DNA of 64,000 bases, from assembly GCA_024400295.1 (NCBI GenBank), contig JAKSNA010000003.1, positions 62,001 through 126,000 of the forward strand. Reading direction: 5' to 3'. Position numbers and translations under genes: made by a program. Positions 45,596 through 55,114 of the stretch are shown one piece after another (the first letter of the stretch is position 1; each line of letters starts with the position of its first letter). Origin of the DNA: Bacteroidales bacterium (lineage in GTDB: Bacteria; Bacteroidota; Bacteroidia; Bacteroidales; F082). The notes under the pieces are model-generated. The model did not search any database. It saw only the letters and a list, made by a program, of their open reading frames with translations, and was not told the origin of the DNA.

Positions 45596-46290
45596 GAGTT
45601 CAATTTTTCAATGAGATTGTCACGGTAGCTCGATCCGACAGGTATCTTGTTGCCGGCGACAGTGATTGTCGTCTTGTCAATGTCCTCAACATAATCGAAC
45701 GAGACTATGTACGACTTATGCACCCTTGCGAACATGTCGCGAGGCAGCGTATCTTCAAGATTCTTAAGCGAATACAACGCCGTGATGCGTTTGGTCCTTG
45801 TATGGAAAGTGACGTATTCGTGCTGACCCTCGATGAAAATCAAATCGCTGAAATTGACCTTATAAAGTTTGTAATCGGCTTTCACCATGATAAAATCATT
45901 GGAAGCGGCATGACTGATGGCATTTTCTTTCGGTCTTGTGTCAATCGCCTTGTTTATCGCCTGAATGAACCGCGGGAAGTCGAAAGGCTTGAGGAGATAA
46001 TCGACGACGCCGAGCGAGAAGGCATCGACCGCATATTCCGAATAAGCCGTTGTCAAAATCACAGCAGGCTGATTTTCAATGGTTTTCAGCAACTCAAGTC
46101 CAGTCAGCTCCGGCATTTGAATGTCAAGAAGCAAAATATCAATCTCCTCATTTTTCAAAATTTCCATCGCCTTGATGCCGTCGGAGCAGCAATCCACAAG
46201 ATTCAGCGAATCGATTTTCTGGACATATTCCTGAAGAAGTTTGCGAGCCAAGAACTCGTCATCAGCGATTAAAACGTTATATTTCATCAT
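45592..46290 (-). CDS. LytTR response regulator
   Basis: 232 residues. Receiver domain (1-120) with acidic pocket in IADDEF, phospho-acceptor aspartate in DILLLDIQMPE and lysine in LLKPFDF. A LytTR DNA-binding domain (about 135-230) contains IFIEGQHEYVTFHT and ALYSLKNLEDTL, with a final VPVGSSYRDNLIEKL motif (IPVGSSYRDNL). Its start overlaps the sensor kinase stop by 4 bases (ATGA), so translation is coupled. LytTR regulators bind direct repeats; no target site was identified here. Confidence 0.93.
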   Translation of the reverse strand: MMKYNVLIADDEFLARKLLQEYVQKIDSLNLVDCCSDGIKAMEILKNEEIDILLLDIQMPELTGLELLKTIENQPAVILTTAYSEYAVDAFSLGVVDYLLKPFDFPRFIQAINKAIDTRPKENAISHAASNDFIMVKADYKLYKVNFSDLIFIEGQHEYVTFHTRTKRITALYSLKNLEDTLPRDMFARVHKSYIVSFDYVEDIDKTTITVAGNKIPVGSSYRDNLIEKLNS

Positions 46291-47345
46291 TTTATGGTAA
46301 TTCTGACTGTGTAAATATTGTCTTTGTCGTTTGTCTCAAATGTAAATCTGTCTTTATAATGCAGTGACAATCTTTTCCTTACGTTCTGAAGTCCAATACC
46401 GCTGCTGTTCTTGTTGGAAGCAGAAACGGGAAGCGAATACATTTTCACCGAGTTACGTGCGAGAAACTCGAGTCCGCTTTCATCTTGTCTGACTGAAAAG
46501 GCGATGAAGCCATTCGGGTCATTCTCGATTCTTGAATATTTGAAGGCGTTCTCGACAATTGGCTGGAATATCATCGGCGGAAGCATGAAACTCCAGTTTC
46601 TGACATCTTTTTCAAACGTGACATTTCGTTTCTCTTCAAGTTTCATCAGTTGAAAGTCAACGTAATTGTCGATGAATTTCATCTCTTTTTCGAGTGAGAT
46701 GGTGTCGGCCTGGCAGTCAACCATGACATAACGCAGCATCTCGGAAAGCTTCAGCACGCTTTCGGGGGCTTTCTCGTCTTTCGTGTAAACGAGAGAATAG
46801 ATGTTATTCAGCGCGTTGAAAAGGAAATGAGGGTTTATCTGCGACTTCAGGTAGCGAAGCTCCATGTCGAGGTTCTCGATTTTCAGCTCATTCGACTCAC
46901 GGAGCATTGACTGCTCGCTGCGTTCGAGGTAGGTGATCGCCGTGATTGACGCCACGCACGTGTAAATCAATATCCTTATTATGAACGGCACCGTCCAGTC
47001 GATGTCAACATCCGGCTTTGGTATCCCTGGCATAAGATATTGGATGATGTCCGACATCTTCATCTGCATCTTCATGAACAGGGCGGCAAGCCCGATGACC
47101 ATGACGACATTCAACACAAAAAACAAAAACCTCCTGCCTTTTTTCAGGACGAACCTCACGAGCAGCCTGCCTTCAATAAGGCTGGCCACTATCATTGATA
47201 ATGTGACAATTACAGAATGGAAAAGCGCAAATCCATATCCATTGTGCATGAATGAGATATAGAAGAAAAGCAGCACCGCCGTCCAGCTTATCACGAAGCG
47301 GTGGCTTTCAAAAGCCTTCGATAATATATTGCCCAACTTTCCCAT
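46287..47345 (-). CDS. LytS-type sensor histidine kinase
   Basis: 352 residues. Four transmembrane helices lie between residues about 18 and 150. A short coiled coil follows, then the His_kinase domain with the phospho-acceptor histidine in QINPHFLFNALNNI (about 184), the N-box PMIFQPIVENAFKY and the G-box SGIGLQNVRKRL. No periplasmic sensor domain is visible, so the membrane helices are the likely sensor. It pairs with the LytTR regulator through a 4-base overlap and lies next to genes for turgor and potassium handling. Confidence 0.93.
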   Translation of the reverse strand: MGKLGNILSKAFESHRFVISWTAVLLFFYISFMHNGYGFALFHSVIVTLSMIVASLIEGRLLVRFVLKKGRRFLFFVLNVVMVIGLAALFMKMQMKMSDIIQYLMPGIPKPDVDIDWTVPFIIRILIYTCVASITAITYLERSEQSMLRESNELKIENLDMELRYLKSQINPHFLFNALNNIYSLVYTKDEKAPESVLKLSEMLRYVMVDCQADTISLEKEMKFIDNYVDFQLMKLEEKRNVTFEKDVRNWSFMLPPMIFQPIVENAFKYSRIENDPNGFIAFSVRQDESGLEFLARNSVKMYSLPVSASNKNSSGIGLQNVRKRLSLHYKDRFTFETNDKDNIYTVRITIK

Positions 47346-47425
47346 TTGCGTGCAAAGGTATATTAATAAGGTGACGATGATTTATCTTTTCAATAAAAAC
47401 TGAAAAATCTTCAACAAAATCCGCA

Positions 47426-48973
47426 TTATTTCTTGTTCCAGAACGCCGGTGAGAACAACAGGAGCACCGTGAAGATCTCGAGACGTCCGATTAGCATGAG
47501 GAACGACATCTCCCATTTCGCGAGTGTCGTGAGCCCCGAGAACGATGCCGCCGGTCCGGTGCTGCCAACGCCAGGCCCCATGTTGCTCAGCGAGGTGATG
47601 GTGTTGAAGACACTCTCCTCGAAAGAGCAGCCGCTGACATCGAGGATTACGATGCTCACCACGCAGAGTATGACGTAATAGAACAGGAAGTTAAGCGTGC
47701 GCAGAAGCATGTCGTTCGACACCACCTCTTTTGACACTCTCACCGAGAACACGGCACTCGGGTGAAGCATCTGCTTGATTGTGTTGTTGATAGACTTGAA
47801 ACAGATCATCTCGCGGATGACTTTTATTCCTCCCGAGGTTGATCCAGCGCATGAGCCGCTCACCATCATCATCAAGGTGGGAACCAAGAACAAGCCGCCC
47901 CACAGCGTGTAGTCGAAGCACGAGCCTTGGTAACCCGTCGAAGTGATTATCGAAGAGACGTGGAACAACGCCGTGCGGAACCTCGACTCGAAGTCTGACT
48001 GCGGATAGGCTGAAACATCAGTGTTGATGGTATCGACCATAGGTGCCACGTAGAAAAGTCCGGCTATGATGATGACAAAGATAACCACCATCCGAAGGAA
48101 CCAGTGCAGTTCCTCGTTCTTGGCGAACAGGCTTACGTCGCCGCGTATCAGGAAATAATACAGCGAGAAGTTGACGCCCGACATCAGCATGAAGAGCGAG
48201 CATATATATTCAAGGTATGACGAGTTATAGTATCCGATGCTTGCCTGATGCGTGCTGAAGCCGCCGCTCGCCACAGTCGTAAACGCGTGACATACAGAGT
48301 CGTACAGCGACATCGGGCCGGCCCAGTAAGCCAATGCGCAGATGACGGTGAAGCCGATGTATATAATCCAGAGGCGGCGTGCCGTCACCGACATCTTCGG
48401 ATGAAGCTTCTGGACACCGAGACCTGAGGCCTCCGCCGAGAACAGCATCGTGCGGTTGGAGTTCTTGTTGATTGCCGGGATGATGGCAAGGAAGAGGACG
48501 ATGATGCCCAAGCCGCCGAGCCATTGTATTATGCTGCGCCAGAACAAAATCCCGTGAGGCAGTTCGTCGATGTTATCCAATATGGTGGAGCCTGTCGTCG
48601 TGAATCCCGACATCGACTCAAAGAACGCATCTGTAACATTGTCAATGGTTTTAGTAAACAGGAACGGCAGCATCCCGAACAGTGCGAACAGCACCCATGT
48701 CACCGTGACGATGACGAACGAGTCTTTCATCGTCAACTCGCCGACGGTATCAGAGGCGCATCCCCTACCCGATTTCTCGCGTCCGGCCGAGAGAAGGATG
48801 AAGCCGAAGATAGCCGTGATGATTGTTGAGAAAAACAAAGATACCACGTCTTTCTCATTGTTTGTGGCGTTATAATGAAGCGCGACGAATGACGCCAGAA
48901 GCATGAAGAATGCCTCAAAAAGTATGAAGACACCGTAAATCTTGGCTTTCATGCCGAGTACCTTTGCTTTCAT
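47426..48973 (-). CDS. trkH: Potassium uptake protein, TrkH/KtrB family
   Basis: 515 residues, about ten transmembrane segments. The four selectivity-filter loops are visible: SMSGFTTTGST, TVASGGFSTH, ITSTGYQGS and LSNMGPGVGSTG. The start at 48973 (MKAKVLGMKAKIYGVF) is chosen; the earlier 21 codons are poor. TrkH normally needs a cytoplasmic TrkA/KtrA gating subunit, which is not encoded in this window. Proximity to the MscS channel gene suggests osmotic homeostasis, an inference only. Confidence 0.92.
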   Translation of the reverse strand: MKAKVLGMKAKIYGVFILFEAFFMLLASFVALHYNATNNEKDVVSLFFSTIITAIFGFILLSAGREKSGRGCASDTVGELTMKDSFVIVTVTWVLFALFGMLPFLFTKTIDNVTDAFFESMSGFTTTGSTILDNIDELPHGILFWRSIIQWLGGLGIIVLFLAIIPAINKNSNRTMLFSAEASGLGVQKLHPKMSVTARRLWIIYIGFTVICALAYWAGPMSLYDSVCHAFTTVASGGFSTHQASIGYYNSSYLEYICSLFMLMSGVNFSLYYFLIRGDVSLFAKNEELHWFLRMVVIFVIIIAGLFYVAPMVDTINTDVSAYPQSDFESRFRTALFHVSSIITSTGYQGSCFDYTLWGGLFLVPTLMMMVSGSCAGSTSGGIKVIREMICFKSINNTIKQMLHPSAVFSVRVSKEVVSNDMLLRTLNFLFYYVILCVVSIVILDVSGCSFEESVFNTITSLSNMGPGVGSTGPAASFSGLTTLAKWEMSFLMLIGRLEIFTVLLLFSPAFWNKK

Positions 48974-49080
48974 TGTCGCCTGTTGTTTCAATTTTTTCGC
49001 GGCAAAAATAAACATTTTTTTTGATGTGAGAGACAAAATTAAAATGTCATTTCATTGATTTAAGAATTTGATTTATTGAT

Positions 49081-49097
49081 ACAACAAAATTTGTTGT
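49081..49097. promoter_or_regulatory. 17-bp palindrome upstream of the efflux operon
   Basis: ACAACAAA-A-TTTGTTGT is a perfect palindrome around a central A, 45 bases upstream of the -7 element of the tolC-type gene and between divergent trkH and tolC. Operator function is inferred. No regulator gene is adjacent. Confidence 0.5.
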
Positions 49098-49141
49098 TGA
49101 ATTGTTTATAATATCACATACGATTATAACCTAATTTTTGT

Positions 49142-49149
49142 TACTTTTG
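49142..49149 (+). promoter_or_regulatory. -7 element for the RND efflux operon
   Basis: TACTTTTG, 45 bases before the first gene. No good -33 element was seen. Confidence 0.45.
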
Positions 49150-49194
49150 CACGCTTAAAAAAGTCGGAAAACAAACAAATAAAAATAAAACGAA

Positions 49195-50520
49195 ATGTAC
49201 AAAAGAAGAAGATTTCTAACAACGGCGTTATGTTCAGCCCTGCTGATGGCGGGACTTGCAACAAATGCCCAGCAGGCGCAGGACTCCGTCATCATCAACC
49301 TTGACGAAGCGATCCAGATTGCGTTGGACGAGAGCACGACCATCAAGATTGCGGACATCAACATCACTAAAGCCGGTTACGCAAAAAAAGGCTCATACGC
49401 AGCGCTTTACCCGAATGTCAGCGCGAGCGGGAGTTACCAGCGCACCTTGAAGAAACAGGTCATGGCGATGGACTTCCAGGGGCAGTCGATGGAGATTGCC
49501 GTCGGAAAATGGAACAACGTCAACGCCGGTGTCAGCGCCTCTTTGCCGCTGATCAACGCGCAGCTGTGGGAAAGCCTGAAGCTCTCCGCTCTCAACGTTG
49601 AGCTGGCCGTCGAACAGGCACGCTCCTCCAAGGTGTCGATGGTCTCACAGGTCAAGCAGTCGTTCTACGGCGTCCTGATAGCGCAATATATATATGAGGT
49701 GTACAAACAAGTTTACGACAACGCGGCGACAAACTACGCCCAGATTGAGAAGAAATACAACACCGGCAAGGTGTCGGAATACGAATATCTCAGGGCCAAG
49801 GTCAACGTCAAGAACGCTGAGCCTAACGTTTACAGTGCGTTGGCTTCCATCGACCTGGCCATCTGGCAGCTCAAGGCCGTGATGGGCCTCGACCTCAACA
49901 CCAAAATAGGCGTCAGCGGTGACATGGACGCATTCGAGCAGGAAATGTTAACGTTCAACACCAACGACACCGTCAACCTCGAGAACAACTCCACGCTCAT
50001 ACAGTTCAGACTTCAGGAGAAACAGATTGAGAGCACCATCAGGATGACCAAACGCCAATACATCCCGTCATTAGCCGCGTCATTCTCATATAGTTACATG
50101 GCTATGGGCGACGACTTCGACATGAAGTGGAACCCGTATTCGGTTGTCGGTGTGACACTCAGCATCCCTATTTTCGACGGACTGAGCAAACACTACAACA
50201 TCCGTCAGAACCAAGCCACAAGAGACGTCATCAGGATGAACATGGAAGACACCGAACGCCAGTTCAGGATAGCACACAAAGGCTACATGAACCAGATTGC
50301 CACATACATCGAAAATTATTACGCAGCAGTATCGACACTCGAGATGGCACAGAAGAGCTACGACATCGCAGCCAAGATGTACGAACTCGGCAAGGCTACG
50401 CTCACCGAACTGAACGACGCCCAGCTCGCACTCGTGCAGTCACAACTCACGATGAGCCAGGCTGTTTATAATTTCAAGGTGGCAGAAGCGAAACTCGATG
50501 AACTGCAAGGAGTTTATTAG
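49195..50520 (+). CDS. TolC-family outer-membrane efflux channel
   Basis: 441 residues with a signal peptide ending ATNAQ. Two outer-membrane-efflux repeats follow, with long helices (GKVSEYEYLRAKVNVKNAEP in the first and YELGKATLTELNDAQLALVQ in the second) and beta segments (SASFSYSYMAMG). It forms the trimeric exit duct of a tripartite pump. First gene of the efflux operon. A 7-nt repeat tract separates it from the adaptor gene. Confidence 0.94.
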   Translation: MYKRRRFLTTALCSALLMAGLATNAQQAQDSVIINLDEAIQIALDESTTIKIADINITKAGYAKKGSYAALYPNVSASGSYQRTLKKQVMAMDFQGQSMEIAVGKWNNVNAGVSASLPLINAQLWESLKLSALNVELAVEQARSSKVSMVSQVKQSFYGVLIAQYIYEVYKQVYDNAATNYAQIEKKYNTGKVSEYEYLRAKVNVKNAEPNVYSALASIDLAIWQLKAVMGLDLNTKIGVSGDMDAFEQEMLTFNTNDTVNLENNSTLIQFRLQEKQIESTIRMTKRQYIPSLAASFSYSYMAMGDDFDMKWNPYSVVGVTLSIPIFDGLSKHYNIRQNQATRDVIRMNMEDTERQFRIAHKGYMNQIATYIENYYAAVSTLEMAQKSYDIAAKMYELGKATLTELNDAQLALVQSQLTMSQAVYNFKVAEAKLDELQGVY

Positions 50521-50555
50521 AGTTAAGTTTTGAGAGTTAAGAGTGGAGTTTTTTA
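50520..50555. repeat. Degenerate 7-nt repeat tract
   Basis: AGAGTTA, AGTTTTG, AGAGTTA, AGAGTGG follow the tolC-type stop with 7-base spacing. Confidence 0.7.
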
Positions 50556-50584
50556 ATAGGCAAAAAAAATTAAAGTAAAATAAA

Positions 50585-51604
50585 ATGAAAGCATTTAACA
50601 CATTATTGATTGGCGCGGCTGTGGTGATGATGACAGCCTGCGGACAGAAATCGGACACCAACACACAGGTTGCAGCAGCCGAAAACCCAAAAGTCACAGT
50701 TGAAAAGGTGAATGCCGAATACGTCTCACAACTTTCCGTTTACCCGACGACGATTCAGGCCGACATCGTGAACAACATTGCACCTCAGAGCGCGGCACGT
50801 ATCAGCAAGATTTACGTCGAGGTCGGCGACCACGTCAGAGCCGGACAGACACTGGCACTGATGGATGCCATCAACCTCGACAAGGCACGTCTCCAGATGA
50901 TCAACGACTCTTTGGAATACGGCCGCATCAAGGAACTTTATGAAATCGGGGCCACATCACAGTCAGACTTCGAGGCCATCAGCCTGAAATACGACGTGAC
51001 ACGCAAGACATACATCAACCTTCTGGACAACACCGTTTTGAAGAGTCCTGTCGCGGGTATCGTGACAGCGAGAAACTACGATGAAGGCGACATGTACGCC
51101 ATGGCGATGCCATTGTTTGTAGTACAGGACATCACGCCAGTCAAACTCATCATCAACGTGTCGGAAAGCAAGTTTGCCCAGATAAAGAAAGGCATGGAAG
51201 TTGACATCACCACCGAGGCCTTCGGCGAGCGGGTCTTCAAGGGCGTCGTTGACCTCATCCACCCGACCATCGACGCGAAGACACACACCTTCCCAGTAGA
51301 AATCAAGTTTGAGAACAACGACGAGGTGTTGCGTCCCGGCATGTTCGCCCGCGTGACCGTCAACTACGGCGACAACTTCCACACCGTCATCCCTGACAGA
51401 GCCGTCTTGAAGCAGGTCGGCTCAGGCGAACAGTACGTTTACATCCTCAACGCCGACGGCACCGTCTCATTCAGAACGGTTGTCCTCGGCCGCAGGATGG
51501 GCGACAGATACGAAGTCATCAGCGGCGTTGACGACGGCGCGACTGTCGTTACGACAGGACAGACACGACTCAGAAACGGCGTGAACGTTGATGTCGTCAA
51601 ATAG
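50585..51604 (+). CDS. RND-pump membrane-fusion adaptor lipoprotein
   Basis: 339 residues with a lipoprotein signal (VVMMTAC). It contains the biotinyl-lipoyl-like half motifs PQSAARISKIYVEVGDHVRAG and KSPVAGIVTARNYDEGD, a short hairpin (SLEYGRIKELYEIGATSQSD) and the beta-barrel region VTTEAFG-type text (VDITTEAFGERVFKG). It joins the pump to the outer-membrane channel. Second gene of the efflux operon. Confidence 0.94.
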   Translation: MKAFNTLLIGAAVVMMTACGQKSDTNTQVAAAENPKVTVEKVNAEYVSQLSVYPTTIQADIVNNIAPQSAARISKIYVEVGDHVRAGQTLALMDAINLDKARLQMINDSLEYGRIKELYEIGATSQSDFEAISLKYDVTRKTYINLLDNTVLKSPVAGIVTARNYDEGDMYAMAMPLFVVQDITPVKLIINVSESKFAQIKKGMEVDITTEAFGERVFKGVVDLIHPTIDAKTHTFPVEIKFENNDEVLRPGMFARVTVNYGDNFHTVIPDRAVLKQVGSGEQYVYILNADGTVSFRTVVLGRRMGDRYEVISGVDDGATVVTTGQTRLRNGVNVDVVK

Positions 51605-51643
51605 TTAAAAGATTAGAGAGAAAAGTTAAAAGAGGAAAGAGAT
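51603..51643. repeat. Degenerate 7-nt repeat tract
   Basis: AGTTAAA, AGATTAG, AGAGAAA, AGTTAAA, AGAGGAA, AGAGATA fill the gap between the adaptor stop and the pump start with a 7-base period. Confidence 0.8.
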
Positions 51644-54600
51644 ATGAGTTTATACAGATCATCGGTAAATCACCCTGTGACGGTATCGTTGATATTCGTG
51701 ACGATAGCCATCCTCGGTCTGTTCGCGCTGAGCAAGCTGTCCATCAACTTGTTCCCAGACATGGGCACCAACGCCATCATGGTCATGACATCATATTCCG
51801 GCGCGAGCGCGGAAGACATCGAGACCAACATCACCAAGACGTTGGAGAACACCCTCAACGGAGTCAGCGACCTGAAGCACCTCTCGTCGTCATCGAAAGA
51901 GAACGTCTCCGTCATCACACTGGAATTCAACTATGGCATTGATATTGAAGCCGCCACTAACAACGTCCGCGACAAGCTCGACATGGTGCGGCAATACCTG
52001 CCTGACGGGGCGGGCAACCCGACCATCTTCAAGTTCAGCATGGAAGACATGCCTATCATGCTTCTTTCAGCCACCGCGAACGAGAGTCTGAGCGGCCTCG
52101 ACAAGATCCTCGACGACAAGCTCGCCACGCCGTTGGCGCGTGTGCCGGGTGTCGGCACGGTCTCCATCTCAGGCGCCCCGAAACGTGAGATCCAGGTCTT
52201 CGTTGACCCGAACAAACTCGAAGCCTACGGACTCACCATCGAACAGATCTCTTCGGCGTTGGCATCGGAAAACAGGAACACCCCCGCCGGCAACATCGAC
52301 ATAGGCTCCAACACCTACGCCGTACGCGTGGAAAAAGAGTTCAAGTCGGCCAACGAGATGCTTGACGTCGTAGTCGGCTCTTTCAACGGTGCAACGATAT
52401 ATCTCCGGGACATCGCAAGAGTGAACGACGGCGAGATGGAACGACTTCAGAAAGTGTATTCAAACGGCGTTCAAGGCGCCATGATCACCATCCAGAAACA
52501 GACTGACGCCAACTCGGTGAAAGTCTCGAAAGGAGTACTCAAAGAACTCGAAAAGATTAAGAAGACACTGCCGTCTGACATCAAGATCAACATCATCACC
52601 GACAGTTCAGACAACATCATCAACACTATCAACTCGTTGAAAGACACGATTTTCATCACGTTCTTCCTCGTCATGCTCGTGGTGTTCATCTTCCTTGGCC
52701 GGTGGAGGGCGACTATCATCATCGTCCTTTCCATCCCGATCTCACTCGTCGCGTCAGTGGTTTATCTCTTTGCGACCGGCAACACCTTGAACATCATCTC
52801 AATGAGTGCACTCACCATTGCAATAGGCATGGTTGTTGACGATGCCATCGTGGTTTTGGAGAACATCACCTCGCACATCGACCGAGGGGCAAAGCCGAAG
52901 GAGGCCGCCGTCCACGCGACGCAGGAGGTGTCAATCTCCGTCATCGCATCAACACTCACCATGCTCGCGGTGTTCCTGCCTCTCACAATGATTTCAGGCA
53001 CCATGGGCGTGTTCTTCAACCAGCTCGGATGGATTGTCAGTATCATCATGATCGTCTCAACATCAGCGGCGTTGACATTGGTTCCGATGATGTGTTCAAG
53101 ATGGCTGAAGCAGAACCCGAGAAGCCACGCATGGCACAAAATTGTCTTCACACCTATCAACAAAGGTCTCGACGCATTGAGCCGCGGCTATGGCCGTCTC
53201 ATCAACTGGTCGGTTACGCACCGCGCGTTGGTCCTCATCATCGCTGTTGTGGTATTCGTCGCGACATTGATGCTGACAGTACCCGGCATGAAGATGAGTT
53301 ACATGCCAAGTTCAGATATGGGCCGTTTGCAGGTTAGCATCGAGCTTCCGGTCGGAACGCAGGAAGACATCACAGGACAGCTCGGCGCAGAGCTTTCGGA
53401 GAAATACATGGAGATGTTCCCTGAGATTCAGGTCATGAACTACCGTTACGGTGTCGCCGACGAAGAGAACGCCTTCGCGTCGATGCAGAGCAACGGCACA
53501 CACATCCTTGCCATGAACATCAACCTCGGCAGTAAGATGACACGTGAGAGAAGCACACAGGAGATTGCCGAAATAATCCGTAAAGACCTCAAGGGCAATG
53601 CTTTGATTAAGAAATACAACGTATCGGAAGGCATGGGCATGGGTTCAACGGCAAGCGTGAAGATCGACATCTACGGCTACGACTTCACCACATCCGACAG
53701 AATCGCCAACGACCTCGTCGCGCAGCTCAATGACAGGCCAGAGGTCTCACAGGTGCTCATCAGCCGTGACGACTACTCGCCCGAATATCACATCGACTTC
53801 GACCGCGAGAAGCTGAGACTCAACGGCATAGACCTCACCACCGCCTCGCAGTACGTGAGGAACCGCATCAACGGCTCCATCATGAGTTTCTTCCGCCAGG
53901 ACGGTGACGAATATAACATCCGCGTGCGTTACGCACCGGAGTTCCGTCAGAGCACAGAAGACATTGAGAACATTGTGCTTTACGGCTCGGCAGGACAGGC
54001 CATCAAACTCAGCGAGGTCGCACACATCGTCGAAGGCCAGACACCACCGACAATCACAAGGAAAGACCGTGAACGTATCGTTACCATCACGGCAATCGTG
54101 GCGAAAGGCTACGCCCTGAGCGATGCCGTCGCCGTCTCACAGCAGTGCATCGAGGCGACCGACATACCTGCGGAGTTCCTGGTCAACATCGCGGGTGACT
54201 ACGAAAACCAGCAGGAAGCATTCTCAGACCTGTTCCTGCTCCTCATCCTCATCGTCATCCTCGTCTATGTCGTCATGGCTTCACAGTTCGAGTCACTGCT
54301 CGACCCGTTCGTCATCATGTTCTCAGTGCCATTCGCCATCACAGGCGTCCTCATCGGCCTGAAGGTCAATGCAATGCCAGCCGATGTCATGGCAATGATC
54401 GGGTTGCTGATCCTTGTCGGTATCGTCGTGAAGAACGGTATCGTGCTCATCGACTACACGAGGCTGTGTCTCGAACGTGGCATGGGTGTCAACGAAGCAG
54501 TGACGACAGCGGCACGGCAGCGTCTGCGTCCTATCCTCATGACCACACTGACGACAGTGCTCGGCATGGTCCCGATGGCACTCGGCAAGGGCGAAGGCGC

Positions 54601-54763
54601 AGAGATGTGGAACGGACTCGGTGTCGTCGTCGCGTGGGGACTCTCGATTTCAACATTAATCACGTTGGTTCTCATCCCGACATTGTACGCCATCTTCGTC
54701 TCAAGAAGAAAAAAACGCCAGGCCAGGAGAGCAGCGAAATTAGCTTTACAACAAAACAACTAA
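51644..54763 (+). CDS. RND efflux pump inner-membrane transporter
   Basis: 1039 residues of the hydrophobe/amphiphile efflux (AcrB-like) family. Twelve transmembrane helices with two large periplasmic loops; TM4 contains the proton-relay GMVVDDAIVVLENI (about 392-405), and the second half has GIVVKNGIVLIDY. The fragment FPDMGTNAIMVMTSYSGAS is the conserved N-terminal porter segment. It exports drugs, detergents or bile-type compounds using the proton gradient. Third gene of the operon, followed after 10 bases by the PII-like gene. Confidence 0.96.
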   Translation: MSLYRSSVNHPVTVSLIFVTIAILGLFALSKLSINLFPDMGTNAIMVMTSYSGASAEDIETNITKTLENTLNGVSDLKHLSSSSKENVSVITLEFNYGIDIEAATNNVRDKLDMVRQYLPDGAGNPTIFKFSMEDMPIMLLSATANESLSGLDKILDDKLATPLARVPGVGTVSISGAPKREIQVFVDPNKLEAYGLTIEQISSALASENRNTPAGNIDIGSNTYAVRVEKEFKSANEMLDVVVGSFNGATIYLRDIARVNDGEMERLQKVYSNGVQGAMITIQKQTDANSVKVSKGVLKELEKIKKTLPSDIKINIITDSSDNIINTINSLKDTIFITFFLVMLVVFIFLGRWRATIIIVLSIPISLVASVVYLFATGNTLNIISMSALTIAIGMVVDDAIVVLENITSHIDRGAKPKEAAVHATQEVSISVIASTLTMLAVFLPLTMISGTMGVFFNQLGWIVSIIMIVSTSAALTLVPMMCSRWLKQNPRSHAWHKIVFTPINKGLDALSRGYGRLINWSVTHRALVLIIAVVVFVATLMLTVPGMKMSYMPSSDMGRLQVSIELPVGTQEDITGQLGAELSEKYMEMFPEIQVMNYRYGVADEENAFASMQSNGTHILAMNINLGSKMTRERSTQEIAEIIRKDLKGNALIKKYNVSEGMGMGSTASVKIDIYGYDFTTSDRIANDLVAQLNDRPEVSQVLISRDDYSPEYHIDFDREKLRLNGIDLTTASQYVRNRINGSIMSFFRQDGDEYNIRVRYAPEFRQSTEDIENIVLYGSAGQAIKLSEVAHIVEGQTPPTITRKDRERIVTITAIVAKGYALSDAVAVSQQCIEATDIPAEFLVNIAGDYENQQEAFSDLFLLLILIVILVYVVMASQFESLLDPFVIMFSVPFAITGVLIGLKVNAMPADVMAMIGLLILVGIVVKNGIVLIDYTRLCLERGMGVNEAVTTAARQRLRPILMTTLTTVLGMVPMALGKGEGAEMWNGLGVVVAWGLSISTLITLVLIPTLYAIFVSRRKKRQARRAAKLALQQNN

Positions 54764-54773
54764 CCGAACTATC

Positions 54774-55067
54774 ATGAAAGCAATATTCATCGCCTACAAT
54801 CAGGCATATTACGAAGAGATTCAGGACCTCCTTGAAAAACAGGGGGTCCGTGGATTCACCAAATGGAACGAGATAACAGGAAGAGGCAGCATGACCGGCG
54901 AGGCGCATTACGGCAACCACACATGGCCGACATTCAACGACGCGATGCTGACATTCGTCGATGACGACAAGCTGTCAGACATCATGCAGCTGCTTCACGA
55001 GCACGACCTCAAGACGCCGGAACTCGGCTTGAGAGCGTTCGCATGGGCCATTGAGCAAACAGTTTGA
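54774..55067 (+). CDS. Small PII-like protein of the efflux operon
   Basis: 97 residues. A beta-alpha-beta pattern is clear: KAIFIAYNQAYYEEIQDLLEK, then a loop with GFTKWNEITGRGSMTGEA, then WPTFNDAMLTFVDDDKLSDIM and LGLRAFAWAIEQ. This resembles ferredoxin-fold PII-like proteins associated with transporters. It lacks the uridylylated T-loop tyrosine motif of GlnB. It starts 10 bases after the pump and its stop is 48 bases before the carboxyltransferase start, so it is part of the same transcript. A regulatory or ligand-sensing role is inferred. Confidence 0.6.
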   Translation: MKAIFIAYNQAYYEEIQDLLEKQGVRGFTKWNEITGRGSMTGEAHYGNHTWPTFNDAMLTFVDDDKLSDIMQLLHEHDLKTPELGLRAFAWAIEQTV

Positions 55068-55114
55068 CGCAAGTCATCAACAAAAAAAGATTAAAACATA
55101 ACAAAAATAACGAA

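Noticed and set aside
49081..49097. The palindrome as a transcription terminator of trkH or tolC
   Set aside because: It lies upstream of both divergent genes, so a terminator there makes no sense. It is reported as a possible operator instead.
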